From positions 1 through 16,959 of the forward strand of contig CADBRS010000097.1 in NCBI GenBank assembly GCA_902797125.1: a stretch of 16,959 nt of DNA, in the 5' to 3' direction. The notes below the pieces were generated by a model. The model was not told the origin of the DNA. It did no database searches and worked only from the letters and a program-made list of their open reading frames with translations. Source of the DNA: an uncultured Ruminococcus sp. (GTDB lineage: Bacteria > Bacillota > Clostridia > Oscillospirales > CAG-272). A program made the translations under genes and the position numbers. Below are positions 1-7,632 of this stretch, in pieces (position 1 is the first letter of the stretch; each line of letters opens with the position of its first letter).

Positions 1-97
1 ACGGATCTATGGCGATATGGATTATTCTCTCGCACCGGGAAAGATCCGTTTCAGTCTTCCCGCAGACGAGACGGCGATTCTCCGCCTGTCTCATTGA
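1..97 (+). CDS. C-terminal end of an unidentified protein (partial, 5' end outside window)
   Basis: Reading from base 2 gives 31 residues with no internal stop, ending in TGA at 95-97. The peptide alternates hydrophobic and polar residues and ends ADETAILRLSH. That is the look of the last strands of a C-terminal beta-sandwich, as found in many glycoside hydrolases and carbohydrate-binding modules. Two hairpin terminators follow on the same strand, which supports a real gene end here. The fragment is too short to name a family. Its position next to rhaA makes a carbohydrate-active enzyme a reasonable guess, no more. Confidence 0.55.
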   Translation, partial: RIYGDMDYSLAPGKIRFSLPADETAILRLSH

Positions 98-114
98 ACA
101 AAAATGCAGTTGAA

Positions 115-166
115 AAGCCTCACTTGACTTCGTTCGGTCGAGTGAGGCTTCATTTTGGCTTTTTAT
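115..166 (+). terminator. Rho-independent terminator after the partial upstream gene
   Basis: A perfect 10-bp inverted repeat (AAGCCTCACT at 115-124, AGTGAGGCTT at 141-150) extends inward by four more pairs, including one G-T wobble, around a TTCGTTCG loop. A T-rich stretch (ATTTTGGCTTTTTAT) follows. It starts 18 bases after the TGA at 95-97. Confidence 0.8.
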
Positions 167-236
167 CCCCAAAAACAGAAAAAACTGAAGAAAAAGGAGA
201 TTTCGGGCTTTCGATAGACTCCTTGGTTTGGGCCGC

Positions 237-274
237 AAAAAAGCCCAGGAAAAACTGCGTTCCTAGGCTTTTTT
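237..274. terminator. Bidirectional terminator between the upstream gene and rhaA
   Basis: AAAAAAGCCCAGGAA (237-251) pairs with TTCCTAGGCTTTTTT (260-274) with one mismatch and an 8-base loop. A-runs on one side and T-runs on the other make it functional on both strands. On the minus strand it lies 31 bases past the rhaA stop codon. The 208 bases between the upstream gene and rhaA hold only these two terminators; the short open frame across them has no ribosome binding site or family likeness. Confidence 0.85.
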
Positions 275-305
275 GAACTTTTCACAATCGATTTAAAAAC
301 CGGAT

Positions 306-1547
306 CTATCTCTTTAAGAGCACATTCTGTTCATAGTCCCGGACAACGGAGAACCACTCGAGGTCTCCTGGCACATTCTGGCGTTTGCAGTATTCGTCCC
401 AGATATCCCCGAAAGGCATATTCTTCAAGGATTCGGTGTAAGCCAGCAACTGGGTGAAATCACCGCTGTCCTGCAATTGCTTCAAGGCGGGCAAAGGCAG
501 GAGCAGGGCCTCGAGCAGGGCTTTTTGCACATTTCTCATTCCGATGACCCAGGCGGCCACACGGTTGATGGAGGCATCGAAATAGTCCGTGGCGATCAGA
601 ACTCTCTCCAAAGCGTCACAGGCCACGATATCTTTGCAGATCTCCCGGGTCTCATCATCCAGCCTGATGACGTGGTCGCTGTCCCAGCGGACCCCGCGTG
701 TCAGGTGAAGCGCGATCTCCTGATTGAACAGCAGCATGGATGAGATCTTGTCCGAAACTTTTTCTGTGGGATGATAATGACCGTTGTCCATGAGAGACAT
801 GACGCCTCTGGACAGGGCATATTGAAGTCCGAATTCCGCAGACCCTACCGTGTAGGATTCCAGCCCGATCCCGAAGACTTTGGACTCGATGGAGATCTTG
901 ACGTTCTTTTTGTCGTAATCAGAATTCAGGATTTTGTCCATGGAGTCAGCAAAGCGCTGCCGCGGCCCTAACCGGTCTGCGGGCGTGTCCTTGTAGCCGT
1001 CCGGGATCCAGAAATTGACCAGACAGTAGGAACCGGTCTCCTTGGCAAAATAGGATGCGATTTTCAGGCAGGCGATACCGTGGCGGATCCAGAAATTCCG
1101 GATCTCTTCGTTCGGGGAAGAGAGCGTCAGGTTATCGGCTGCGAAAGGATGGGAAAAATAGGTCGGGTTGAAGTCGAGCGCAAGACCTCTCTCCTTTGCA
1201 TAAGCGACCCACGGTTCGAAATGACGGGGCTCCAGAGCGTCTCTGTCCGCAAATTCGCCCGGCGCGAAAATGGCATAATTGGCGTGAAGGTTGATCCGCT
1301 TCCGGCCCGGGATCAGGGAAAGAGCCTTGTCGATATCCGCCATGAGTTCCTGCGGATTCCGGGCTCTGCCTGGATAGTTTCCGGTCGTCTGGATCCCTCC
1401 GGACAGCTCTTTGTTTTCAAATCCGCGGACGTCGTCTCCCTGCCAGCAGTGCATGGAAACGGCCACGTCGGACAGCCTTTTCATCGCTGTTTCGGGGTCG
1501 ACACCGATTTTTTTGTAGATTTCTTTTGCTGATGCGTAACGGTCCAT
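306..1547 (-). CDS. rhaA: L-rhamnose isomerase
   Basis: RhaA converts L-rhamnose to L-rhamnulose in the cytoplasm, the first step of phosphorylative rhamnose breakdown. The product is 413 residues (E. coli RhaA is 419). All six metal ligands known from the E. coli enzyme are present at a constant offset of 13: Glu221, Asp254, His281, Asp289, Asp291 and Asp321, in SIESKVFG, SLMDNGHYHP, RWDSDHV and ATDYFDAS. The start at 1547 (MDRYASAKE) is chosen because AGAAGGAG lies just upstream. The frame stays open to 1928, but that part runs antisense through the promoter and start of the next gene, so it is not coding. No rhaB or rhaD is visible here; this is a single-gene unit between a terminator and its own promoter. 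Family assignment is very secure. Confidence 0.97.
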   Translation of the reverse strand: MDRYASAKEIYKKIGVDPETAMKRLSDVAVSMHCWQGDDVRGFENKELSGGIQTTGNYPGRARNPQELMADIDKALSLIPGRKRINLHANYAIFAPGEFADRDALEPRHFEPWVAYAKERGLALDFNPTYFSHPFAADNLTLSSPNEEIRNFWIRHGIACLKIASYFAKETGSYCLVNFWIPDGYKDTPADRLGPRQRFADSMDKILNSDYDKKNVKISIESKVFGIGLESYTVGSAEFGLQYALSRGVMSLMDNGHYHPTEKVSDKISSMLLFNQEIALHLTRGVRWDSDHVIRLDDETREICKDIVACDALERVLIATDYFDASINRVAAWVIGMRNVQKALLEALLLPLPALKQLQDSGDFTQLLAYTESLKNMPFGDIWDEYCKRQNVPGDLEWFSVVRDYEQNVLLKR

Positions 1548-1563
1548 AGAAACTCCTTCTCGC

Positions 1564-1588
1564 AGCACCCGTTTGAAAGAGACGGGCT
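1564..1588 (-). promoter_or_regulatory. Hairpin in the rhaA 5' leader
   Basis: CCCGT (1568-1572) and ACGGG (1582-1586) pair around a 9-base loop, extended by two pairs across a small bulge. With the predicted rhaA start of transcription near 1594, the hairpin lies near the 5' end of the mRNA, about 9 bases upstream of the AGAAGGAG ribosome binding site. It could stabilise the transcript or tune translation. On the plus strand the same repeat is followed by TTTTTC and could act as a weak terminator. Confidence 0.35.
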
Positions 1589-1600
1589 TTTTCTGTGTCC

Positions 1601-1629
1601 AGTATACTCTGTTTTTCGGAAAAAAACAA
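1601..1629 (-). promoter_or_regulatory. Candidate rhaA promoter
   Basis: On the minus strand, TTGTTT (1629-1624) and TATACT (1606-1601) are separated by 17 bases. The -10 box matches consensus at 5 of 6 positions; the -35 box is weak (3 of 6), which would suit an activated catabolic promoter. It sits about 55 bases upstream of the chosen rhaA start. Confidence 0.5.
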
Positions 1630-1659
1630 GCGAAAAAGGCGGGTTGAAGCCTTTCGTGC

Positions 1660-1694
1660 TTGACATTTGTTCCGCGCGCGCATATAATTATAAT
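1660..1694 (+). promoter_or_regulatory. Perfect-consensus promoter for the 1731-8454 gene group
   Basis: TTGACA (1660-1665), a 17-base spacer that includes a CG-alternating run (1672-1681), and TATAAT (1683-1688) match the sigma-70/sigma-A consensus exactly. A second TATAAT (1689-1694) follows immediately, giving a tandem -10. The expected transcription start is near 1695-1701, leaving a leader of about 30 bases before the ATG at 1731. It is divergent from the rhaA promoter about 30 bases away. Confidence 0.9.
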
Positions 1695-1730
1695 GCGAGA
1701 AGATTTGCAATTATTCGGATGGGAGACATT

Positions 1731-3638
1731 ATGGTTCTGCGATCGGTCGGATGCGTTCCGGAATATCAATTTCAGAAAAGCGTGGAGTTTCCGGATTGGC
1801 AGGGAAATGTGGACAATTCCTTGCCCACGAACTGCGCCATCGGTTTCTTCGGTTATGAAGGGCAGGGCTCGATTTTTCTGAAGTTCGGAAGAGTCGCGGA
1901 CATCTTTACCGTCTATATCAACGGGCATCTGGCGGATCTGTCTTCAGTCCGACCGGATCAGTCTTATGAACTGGATATCGCGGACGTGACAAGAAACGGG
2001 ATCAACATGATCCAGGTCTCGGCCAAAGATCTTTGCGAAGATCCGGATACGCGGGTTCACGTTATGATCCCTTATCCCGTCGTCATCGAAAGGGAAGACA
2101 ATGCAGTTTACGGACCGGACCCGCGGATCGTGCGCTTGATCCGGGATATCGTGGAATCGGATATTTCCTTCGGTTTTCCGAGCGCCCAATGGGCACTCGT
2201 CAAAGACGGACGGCTGGTGCTTTCCGACTGCGCAGGAACGGTCAATGCCTATCACGAGGATCTGACGCCCAAGAAGGATTCTCCTCCCGTGACCAAAGAC
2301 ACCTTATACGATCTGGCTTCCGTGACCAAGATGATGGCGACTAATTTCGCCATTCAGAAACTGGTGTCGGACGGACTGCTGGACATACATCAAAAAATCG
2401 TTCAGATCATCGGAGACGCCTTTGTCGACGAGACCATCGAGATCCGGTACAGGAGCATGGAAGAGTATCCCGGTCTGGATACGGTCAAAGCCTGGAAATC
2501 CGAACTCAGCGTGCGCGATCTCATGTGCCATCAGGGCGGTTTTCCTCCTGATCCGGGTTATTTCCAGATCCCCATGGATGCTGCCGGACTGAATTATGAC
2601 CCGCACAAGGTCAACGTTCTGTTTTCGGGATACGAAGGCAATGCGGAGACCCGGGAGAAGACCAAACTGGCCATCTGCAAGACCCCGTTGATGTACCGTC
2701 CGGGGACGCGGACTGTTTATTCGGACGTCGACTATATGATCCTTGGCTGGATCGTCGAAGCGGTCTCGGGCACGGATCTGGATACGTATCTGAAAAAGAC
2801 CTTTTACGGTCCGATGGGCCTGACCCATCTTACCTTCAACCCTCTTCAGCACGGGTTTGAACCTTCAGACTGCGCCGCGACCGAATTGCAGGGCAATACC
2901 CGAGACGGCAACGTCAGTTTCCAGGGCAACCGGACGCATACGCTCCAGGGTCTCGTCCACGATGGAAAAGCCTATCACTGCATGGCGGGCATTTCCGGTC
3001 ATGCGGGCCTCTTCGGCAATGCGGAGGACCTTGCGAAACTGGGTTCCGTGATGATCAGCGGAGGATACGGCCCATACCGGTATTTCACGCAGACCGTCAT
3101 GGATCTTTTCAACGGTCCGAAGAGCACGGATGCAGGAAACTGGGGAATCGGATGGTGGCGTCAGGGCGAAGACAGCCGCGTGACCTATTTCGGAACGCAG
3201 TCTGACAGCTTCGTGATCGGACATCAGGGATGGACCGGAACGCTCGTCATGATCGACGTGCATGAGCGCATGGTGCTGGCTTATCTAACGAATAAGATCA
3301 ATTCTCCCGTAACGGACGGCAAGGTTTCCAAAGACCGTTTCGACGGAAGCTGGTTCACGGCCAGTTCGCTGGGATTTGCTTCGCAGCTGATCTCGATCGG
3401 TTACCTCAAAGACGCGGATCTGGACAAACTGATCCCGGATCTGCTCTGCGATATGGTCATGGACAGCATGAAACTGATCCCGAAAAGGCCGATCTCCGAA
3501 GACCATCCTTCGATCCGCAACGTGAAGAGCAAGATCGCGCTCTACAGAAAATATGCCGCGGAGCGCGGAGACGAAGAGGCGGTCAGGAAGGCCGATACCG
3601 TTTTCCCGCTTCTGCTGAGCGGACAAATCGTCACCTAA
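1731..3638 (+). CDS. PBP4B/YfeW-type beta-lactamase-fold serine hydrolase with N-terminal beta-sandwich
   Basis: This 635-residue protein has two parts. Residues ~1-125 look like a jelly-roll, galactose-binding type domain (VYINGH, SYELDIADVTRNGINMIQV). Residues ~130-580 are a class-C-beta-lactamase-like serine hydrolase with the motifs S197-V-T-K200, Y330-S-D332 and H498-Q-G500. Segments such as TLYDLASVTKMMATNFA, YSDVDYMILG, AATELQGNTRDG and ISGHAGLFGN closely match E. coli YfeW (PBP4B) as I recall it. That protein is a periplasmic penicillin-binding protein encoded beside murQP. The start at 1731 has GGGAGA five bases upstream and lies downstream of the promoter; the frame is open back to 1644, before the promoter. 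No signal peptide or membrane segment is visible, which is odd for a peptidoglycan-directed enzyme. Substrate is unknown: a cell-wall peptide, muropeptide or ester are all possible. Confidence 0.9.
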   Translation: MVLRSVGCVPEYQFQKSVEFPDWQGNVDNSLPTNCAIGFFGYEGQGSIFLKFGRVADIFTVYINGHLADLSSVRPDQSYELDIADVTRNGINMIQVSAKDLCEDPDTRVHVMIPYPVVIEREDNAVYGPDPRIVRLIRDIVESDISFGFPSAQWALVKDGRLVLSDCAGTVNAYHEDLTPKKDSPPVTKDTLYDLASVTKMMATNFAIQKLVSDGLLDIHQKIVQIIGDAFVDETIEIRYRSMEEYPGLDTVKAWKSELSVRDLMCHQGGFPPDPGYFQIPMDAAGLNYDPHKVNVLFSGYEGNAETREKTKLAICKTPLMYRPGTRTVYSDVDYMILGWIVEAVSGTDLDTYLKKTFYGPMGLTHLTFNPLQHGFEPSDCAATELQGNTRDGNVSFQGNRTHTLQGLVHDGKAYHCMAGISGHAGLFGNAEDLAKLGSVMISGGYGPYRYFTQTVMDLFNGPKSTDAGNWGIGWWRQGEDSRVTYFGTQSDSFVIGHQGWTGTLVMIDVHERMVLAYLTNKINSPVTDGKVSKDRFDGSWFTASSLGFASQLISIGYLKDADLDKLIPDLLCDMVMDSMKLIPKRPISEDHPSIRNVKSKIALYRKYAAERGDEEAVRKADTVFPLLLSGQIVT

Positions 3639-3670
3639 TCATTTCAAATTTATCTCCGGGTTTTTGTATT

Positions 3671-4876
3671 ATGAGGTATGAGTACATCGCCATTTTGGCG
3701 CTGACAGTTTTATTGATCACAAACTATGATTTCCTGTTTCGAGCGAAGCAGGTGCATCACATTGCCGGACAGAGAGCCTATCGGGCCTTCCTTGTATCCG
3801 TCGGGGCCTTTTTCCTGGCAGATCTTTTGTGGGGCATTTTCGATTCATACCACCTGTATCAGGCGGCCTACGTAGACACGATGTTCTTTTTCCTCGCGAT
3901 GGCCGCAACGGTCATCATGTGGATGCTTTTCGTTTCAAAATATACGGAGGACGGGAGCGTCGCTTCCACGATCCTGATCACCGCCGGCGGCGTGTTCGTC
4001 GTTTTTCAGGTCTGCGTCGTGATCGTCAACTGCTTCTTCAAGACGGACTTCATGTTCTGGATGGATGATGAAGGGAACTATCACGCAGGTATCGTCCGGG
4101 ATATTTCCTACATTTTCCAGATTGTTCTTTTTGCTTCTACCGCAGTCTATGCTTTTCTGAACGGCAGAAAATATGAAAGATCCAAAAAGAAGAGACATTA
4201 TGCCATCGCTTCTTTCGGCATGGCCATGGTCTTAATGATCGTGATCCAGATCTTCTTCCCGCTGGTCCCTTTGAACTCGATGGGTTATCTGATCGGGACC
4301 TGCATCCTGCACGTTCACGTTCTGGAATCCGAACGGGACGATTACAGGAACCGGATCGAGCAGGCTTTGATCCGTGAGAAGATCCAGCAGAAGGAACTCG
4401 GAGAATTCAAGAATCTGGCCTATACGGACTCACTGACCCAGGTCAAGAGCAAACTGGCCTATCTGGAAGATATCGCGGAATTGGACCGTCAGATGAAAGA
4501 CGGGACGGCAGCGTCTTTCGCCGTCGCCGTGTTCGACCTGAACGGACTGAAGAAGATCAACGACAAGTACGGGCATGATGCGGGCGACAGAGCCATCATC
4601 GAAGCCTCGAACCTGATTTTGAGACATTTTGCCAACAGCAAAGTTTACAGGATCGGGGGCGATGAGTTCGTTTCGATCCTGACAGACGGGGACTACAAGA
4701 GCCGGAGACAGCTGATCGAAGCTTTCAAGAGCGAGATCATCAAGAATGCAAAAGCCGGGAAAGTCGTCGTTTCCGTCGGCATGTCCAGCTATATGCCCGG
4801 GGCGGATATCGCATTTTCGGGTATTTTCGAACGTGCGGACAGACTCATGTACGAGGAAAAGATCTCTTTGAGATAA
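3671..4876 (+). CDS. Membrane-bound GGDEF diguanylate cyclase (7TM sensor)
   Basis: Predicted to make cyclic di-GMP from two GTP at the membrane. Residues ~4-220 contain about seven hydrophobic helices, with charged loops at ~130-145 and 165-176. A short linker helix (~220-247) leads into a GGDEF domain (~248-400). The start motif is YTDSLTQVKSK, Asp289 in VFDLNGLKKIND is the expected metal ligand, and the active-site loop is G329-G-D-E-F333, fully canonical. The allosteric I-site (RxxD, five residues before GGDEF) is absent: the aligned residues are FANS. So product inhibition through that site is unlikely. The gene starts 32 bases after the previous stop with a poor ribosome binding site, consistent with co-translation. 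It ends 19 bases before the next start. The signal sensed by the 7TM part is unknown. Confidence 0.92.
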   Translation: MRYEYIAILALTVLLITNYDFLFRAKQVHHIAGQRAYRAFLVSVGAFFLADLLWGIFDSYHLYQAAYVDTMFFFLAMAATVIMWMLFVSKYTEDGSVASTILITAGGVFVVFQVCVVIVNCFFKTDFMFWMDDEGNYHAGIVRDISYIFQIVLFASTAVYAFLNGRKYERSKKKRHYAIASFGMAMVLMIVIQIFFPLVPLNSMGYLIGTCILHVHVLESERDDYRNRIEQALIREKIQQKELGEFKNLAYTDSLTQVKSKLAYLEDIAELDRQMKDGTAASFAVAVFDLNGLKKINDKYGHDAGDRAIIEASNLILRHFANSKVYRIGGDEFVSILTDGDYKSRRQLIEAFKSEIIKNAKAGKVVVSVGMSSYMPGADIAFSGIFERADRLMYEEKISLR

Positions 4877-4895
4877 TGATTTGGAGGAGGGCACT

Positions 4896-7595
4896 ATGTC
4901 TCTGCAATCGAATAAGCGGTTGAGGATCGTGTCCTGCTTCCTTTGCATGCTGCTCGTGCTCACCGTTTTTCTGCCGATCCTGCCGGTCCGCGCGCTGGAT
5001 GACGAATCCGTTACCGTTTCGCCCGGCCGCTTTGTGGGATCCAGATTGTCCTATTCCTCACTGTTTCTCGAAGAGAACGGCGAGGACCGGATCCAGTTCA
5101 CCATTCTGGCCAGACGGTCCGAGATCATCATCGACGAGATCCCGTCCCAGCTTGATCCGGACTGCGATTTGCGGATCTCTCTCAACAACCGGTCAGGCTG
5201 TCAGAGCCTGGGGGTCGAGTATGAATCTTCGAACGGGGAAACATATGAGACCACGCTGGCGATCGAACCGAACGATTCGGGAATCTATTATGTTTCCTAT
5301 CCTTTCTGCGACGTGAAGAAGATCACGCTGCGGCCTGACGGAGGAACCGGAGGCTCTCTGATTTTCTTCGCCATCCAACCCGTGCCTCACGGGACACCGG
5401 ATGTCGATCCCTGCGGAGATATCACGCTTTGCCGTTACGATCCTTCTTCCAAGAGAGTATCGGTGCAGGGATACGTGACGATCCGCATGTCCGGAACTCA
5501 CTCCAGCTCCCGGATCGGGATGTTTTTGCTTGATTTTGGCTCCTCCTATGCCGATTTTTTGAAGCTCGACGATCCGTCTCCAGTCCTGGAAACCGAAATG
5601 ACGAACAGCTTTTCGTTCGTTTTTCAGGCTCCGGAGGTGCTGCAAAGGCTCGTTTCGGTCCTTGTTTGCGTGATCGATTCGGACGGTGCGATCTTCCCGG
5701 TCACCGCTCCCAGATGCGTCGAACTGAACAAGACCGAGTCGTCGAAAAACGCTGTGAGCAGCGGTTTCAAGGGCGCCGTGATCGAGGATCCGGAGACCGG
5801 TATCGGGCTGAATCTGGGCCATGTGGTGATCGACGTCGATCTGACCGAATTGTTCAACGTCCAGACCGGCGACGCTTTTTCATTTGAAAATCATTCGTTC
5901 TTTTTCGACACGGACTACGTGCAGAAACTGAATCAGCAAATTACGAACTACGCGATCATGGGCTGCAGGATCTATATCCGGCTGCTGATGTCTTCTAAGA
6001 AGAAGATCGATTTCAAAACGCTGGCCAAACAGTCTTATGTCGGTACGGAAGAATGGGATTTCGGCACTCCTTCCGAAGAAGAGGAAAACAGGGACGGAAC
6101 CAAACAGAACGGGCAGAGGGCTTTTTTGGTCCATGACCTTTCCGAACGGATCGTGATCTATGCGGCCGTCCGTTTTCTGTGCGAATCTTTCGGAGATCTG
6201 AACGGATTCGTGATCGGAAACTCGCTGAACGAACCTTTCGCGGGTCCGGACGGAGAGATCTGTTCCATTGAAGAAACGGTCGAAGCATTGATCCCGGGTA
6301 TCCTTCTGATCAGCGAAGCGGCCAGGGAAGCGAACTCTTCGATCGAGATCATTCTGCCTGTCACCGCTGAATATACCGGATCGCTGATCTCTGGCAGGGC
6401 ACTGGACGGGACTGCTGTCTTCGACACGGGTCTTTTCGTGGAGTGGCTTTCCCTGATACTGTCCGAACGATCTCCTACGGGATCGGTTTACCGGATCATG
6501 TTCCGCTCTTTGGGAGACCCCTGGGACAGTTTCGAACCGGAATCTGAAGATGAACTGTTTTATCCGGGACCCGGGAACAGCTGTTTTGACGAACTCTTCA
6601 AAACCTGGAAATACGAAGGGCTCCTGGGCTCGGATTATCTGATCCAATGGAGACCTTCCGGCACTCTTACGGATGAAACGCTCTCTTCTTCATTCGCGCA
6701 GGCCTATCTGCTGGCCTGTTCATCCGATCTTTGCGCAGGATTCCAGACCGATCTGACCGGACTGTCCGTAAAGAGTTTGCGCACGCTGCTCGACTATATC
6801 CGGGAAATCGATTCATCCCGAAGAAAAGACACGCTGCGCTCTTTTGTCGACAGTCTCGCACCCGGCATCAGCCTCAGGCTGTCCCGAGCGCTGTCTTCCA
6901 TGAAGGGTCTTTCGCATACGCTGACCGTCTGCGATCCGGTCGCTCCGTCGTCCGTGGAGACGGTCGGGAGCTATACGCTATGGAATTTCAGAAGTGCGCT
7001 CAGCACGAGAGGCTGGAAAGCGGGGCCAAACTGTGAGCAGCTCAGAATCGGGACCTCCGAACGGGGCACCCGCATGCTGCTCGCATCCATGCATCTTCCT
7101 GATGAACAGTCCAAGGCCTATATCATGGTTTCCGCACTGGGCGAATCGTCCATCATTGCGGGCGACTATTTGAACATCTCATGCGAACTGTTCGGCAGTG
7201 AAGGGGATTACACTCTGACCGTTCTCCTGGGCTCGGATGACTACGTGATCCGGACCGAGAAGACCATCCGTCCCGGCATGGAGAATGATATTTGCTTCGA
7301 CGTGACGCCTGCCGCGTCAGCCGCGACCTACATGTGCCTGATCCTTGAAGGCAACGAGGCAGGACAGGACGTCACATTGAGCGTCAGCCGCGTCGAAGCG
7401 CTTTCCAAAACGATGGACTCCGACACGCTGGCCTCCTATATCGAGCGGATCGATGAGGCCGAAACGGAAAAACAGGGGATCCAGCCTTTCGTCATCGTAT
7501 TGATCATTTTGTTCGTTCTGGTCGAAGCGATCTTTTTCCTCATGCTTTTCTTCCGCGGCAATCCGAACGGAAAGAGCAAAGAACATAATTATTGA
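4896..7595 (+). CDS. Surface-anchored DUF5722-like (glycosidase-like) protein
   Basis: The product is 899 residues. The start at 4896 follows an excellent GGAGGAGGG site (4883-4891); a TTG at 4881 is in frame but overlaps that site. A signal peptide occupies ~1-34 (cleavage likely near VRA-LDD). Residues ~35-165 and ~170-280 look like beta-sandwich domains. Residues ~290-650 resemble DUF5722, a TIM-barrel, glycoside-hydrolase-like family: GIGLNLGHVVIDVDLTELF, the FFFDTDYVQKLNQQI segment, and FVIGNSLNEPF at ~438-448. A further beta-rich part precedes one transmembrane helix (~863-886) and a short basic, cytoplasmic tail. So the bulk is outside the cell. In family members I recall, the barrel motif reads GNE followed by V/L and N; here Ser443 occupies the Glu place and a Glu follows at 446. 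Catalysis is therefore uncertain. It may bind or cleave a surface polysaccharide. Confidence 0.75.
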   Translation: MSLQSNKRLRIVSCFLCMLLVLTVFLPILPVRALDDESVTVSPGRFVGSRLSYSSLFLEENGEDRIQFTILARRSEIIIDEIPSQLDPDCDLRISLNNRSGCQSLGVEYESSNGETYETTLAIEPNDSGIYYVSYPFCDVKKITLRPDGGTGGSLIFFAIQPVPHGTPDVDPCGDITLCRYDPSSKRVSVQGYVTIRMSGTHSSSRIGMFLLDFGSSYADFLKLDDPSPVLETEMTNSFSFVFQAPEVLQRLVSVLVCVIDSDGAIFPVTAPRCVELNKTESSKNAVSSGFKGAVIEDPETGIGLNLGHVVIDVDLTELFNVQTGDAFSFENHSFFFDTDYVQKLNQQITNYAIMGCRIYIRLLMSSKKKIDFKTLAKQSYVGTEEWDFGTPSEEEENRDGTKQNGQRAFLVHDLSERIVIYAAVRFLCESFGDLNGFVIGNSLNEPFAGPDGEICSIEETVEALIPGILLISEAAREANSSIEIILPVTAEYTGSLISGRALDGTAVFDTGLFVEWLSLILSERSPTGSVYRIMFRSLGDPWDSFEPESEDELFYPGPGNSCFDELFKTWKYEGLLGSDYLIQWRPSGTLTDETLSSSFAQAYLLACSSDLCAGFQTDLTGLSVKSLRTLLDYIREIDSSRRKDTLRSFVDSLAPGISLRLSRALSSMKGLSHTLTVCDPVAPSSVETVGSYTLWNFRSALSTRGWKAGPNCEQLRIGTSERGTRMLLASMHLPDEQSKAYIMVSALGESSIIAGDYLNISCELFGSEGDYTLTVLLGSDDYVIRTEKTIRPGMENDICFDVTPAASAATYMCLILEGNEAGQDVTLSVSRVEALSKTMDSDTLASYIERIDEAETEKQGIQPFVIVLIILFVLVEAIFFLMLFFRGNPNGKSKEHNY

Positions 7596-7619
7596 AAAAT
7601 GTCTTAAATAAGACAAAAT
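7592..7619 (+). promoter_or_regulatory. Candidate nagB promoter with palindromic operator in the spacer
   Basis: TTGAAA (7592-7597) and CAAAAT (7614-7619) are 16 bases apart, with expected transcription starting near 7626. The spacer is almost filled by the perfect palindrome TGTCTTA-AA-TAAGACA (7600-7615). A 7-bp inverted repeat over the promoter core is the classic arrangement for a dimeric repressor. It is AT-rich and lacks a clean T-tail directly after the stem, so a terminator for the upstream gene is less likely but not excluded. The regulator is not in the window. Confidence 0.5.
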
Positions 7620-7632
7620 TTTTACAAAAACA

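Noticed and set aside
94..276. 60-residue open frame between the upstream gene and rhaA
   Set aside because: It covers both terminators, has no ribosome binding site and starts before the preceding stop codon is finished.
1644..1730. Upstream extension of the PBP4B-like gene
   Set aside because: It contains the perfect promoter at 1660-1694, so the start at 1644 would precede transcription. The ATG at 1731 has the proper ribosome binding site.
1548..1928. N-terminal extension of rhaA on the minus strand (open frame of 540 residues in total)
   Set aside because: It runs antisense through the promoter, ribosome binding site and first 66 codons of the divergent gene, has no family likeness, and the RhaA homology begins at 1547 behind a good ribosome binding site.
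5880..6647. 255-residue antisense frame inside the DUF5722 gene
   Set aside because: Arg-, Asp- and Phe-rich shadow of the true coding strand, no start signal, no recognisable domain.
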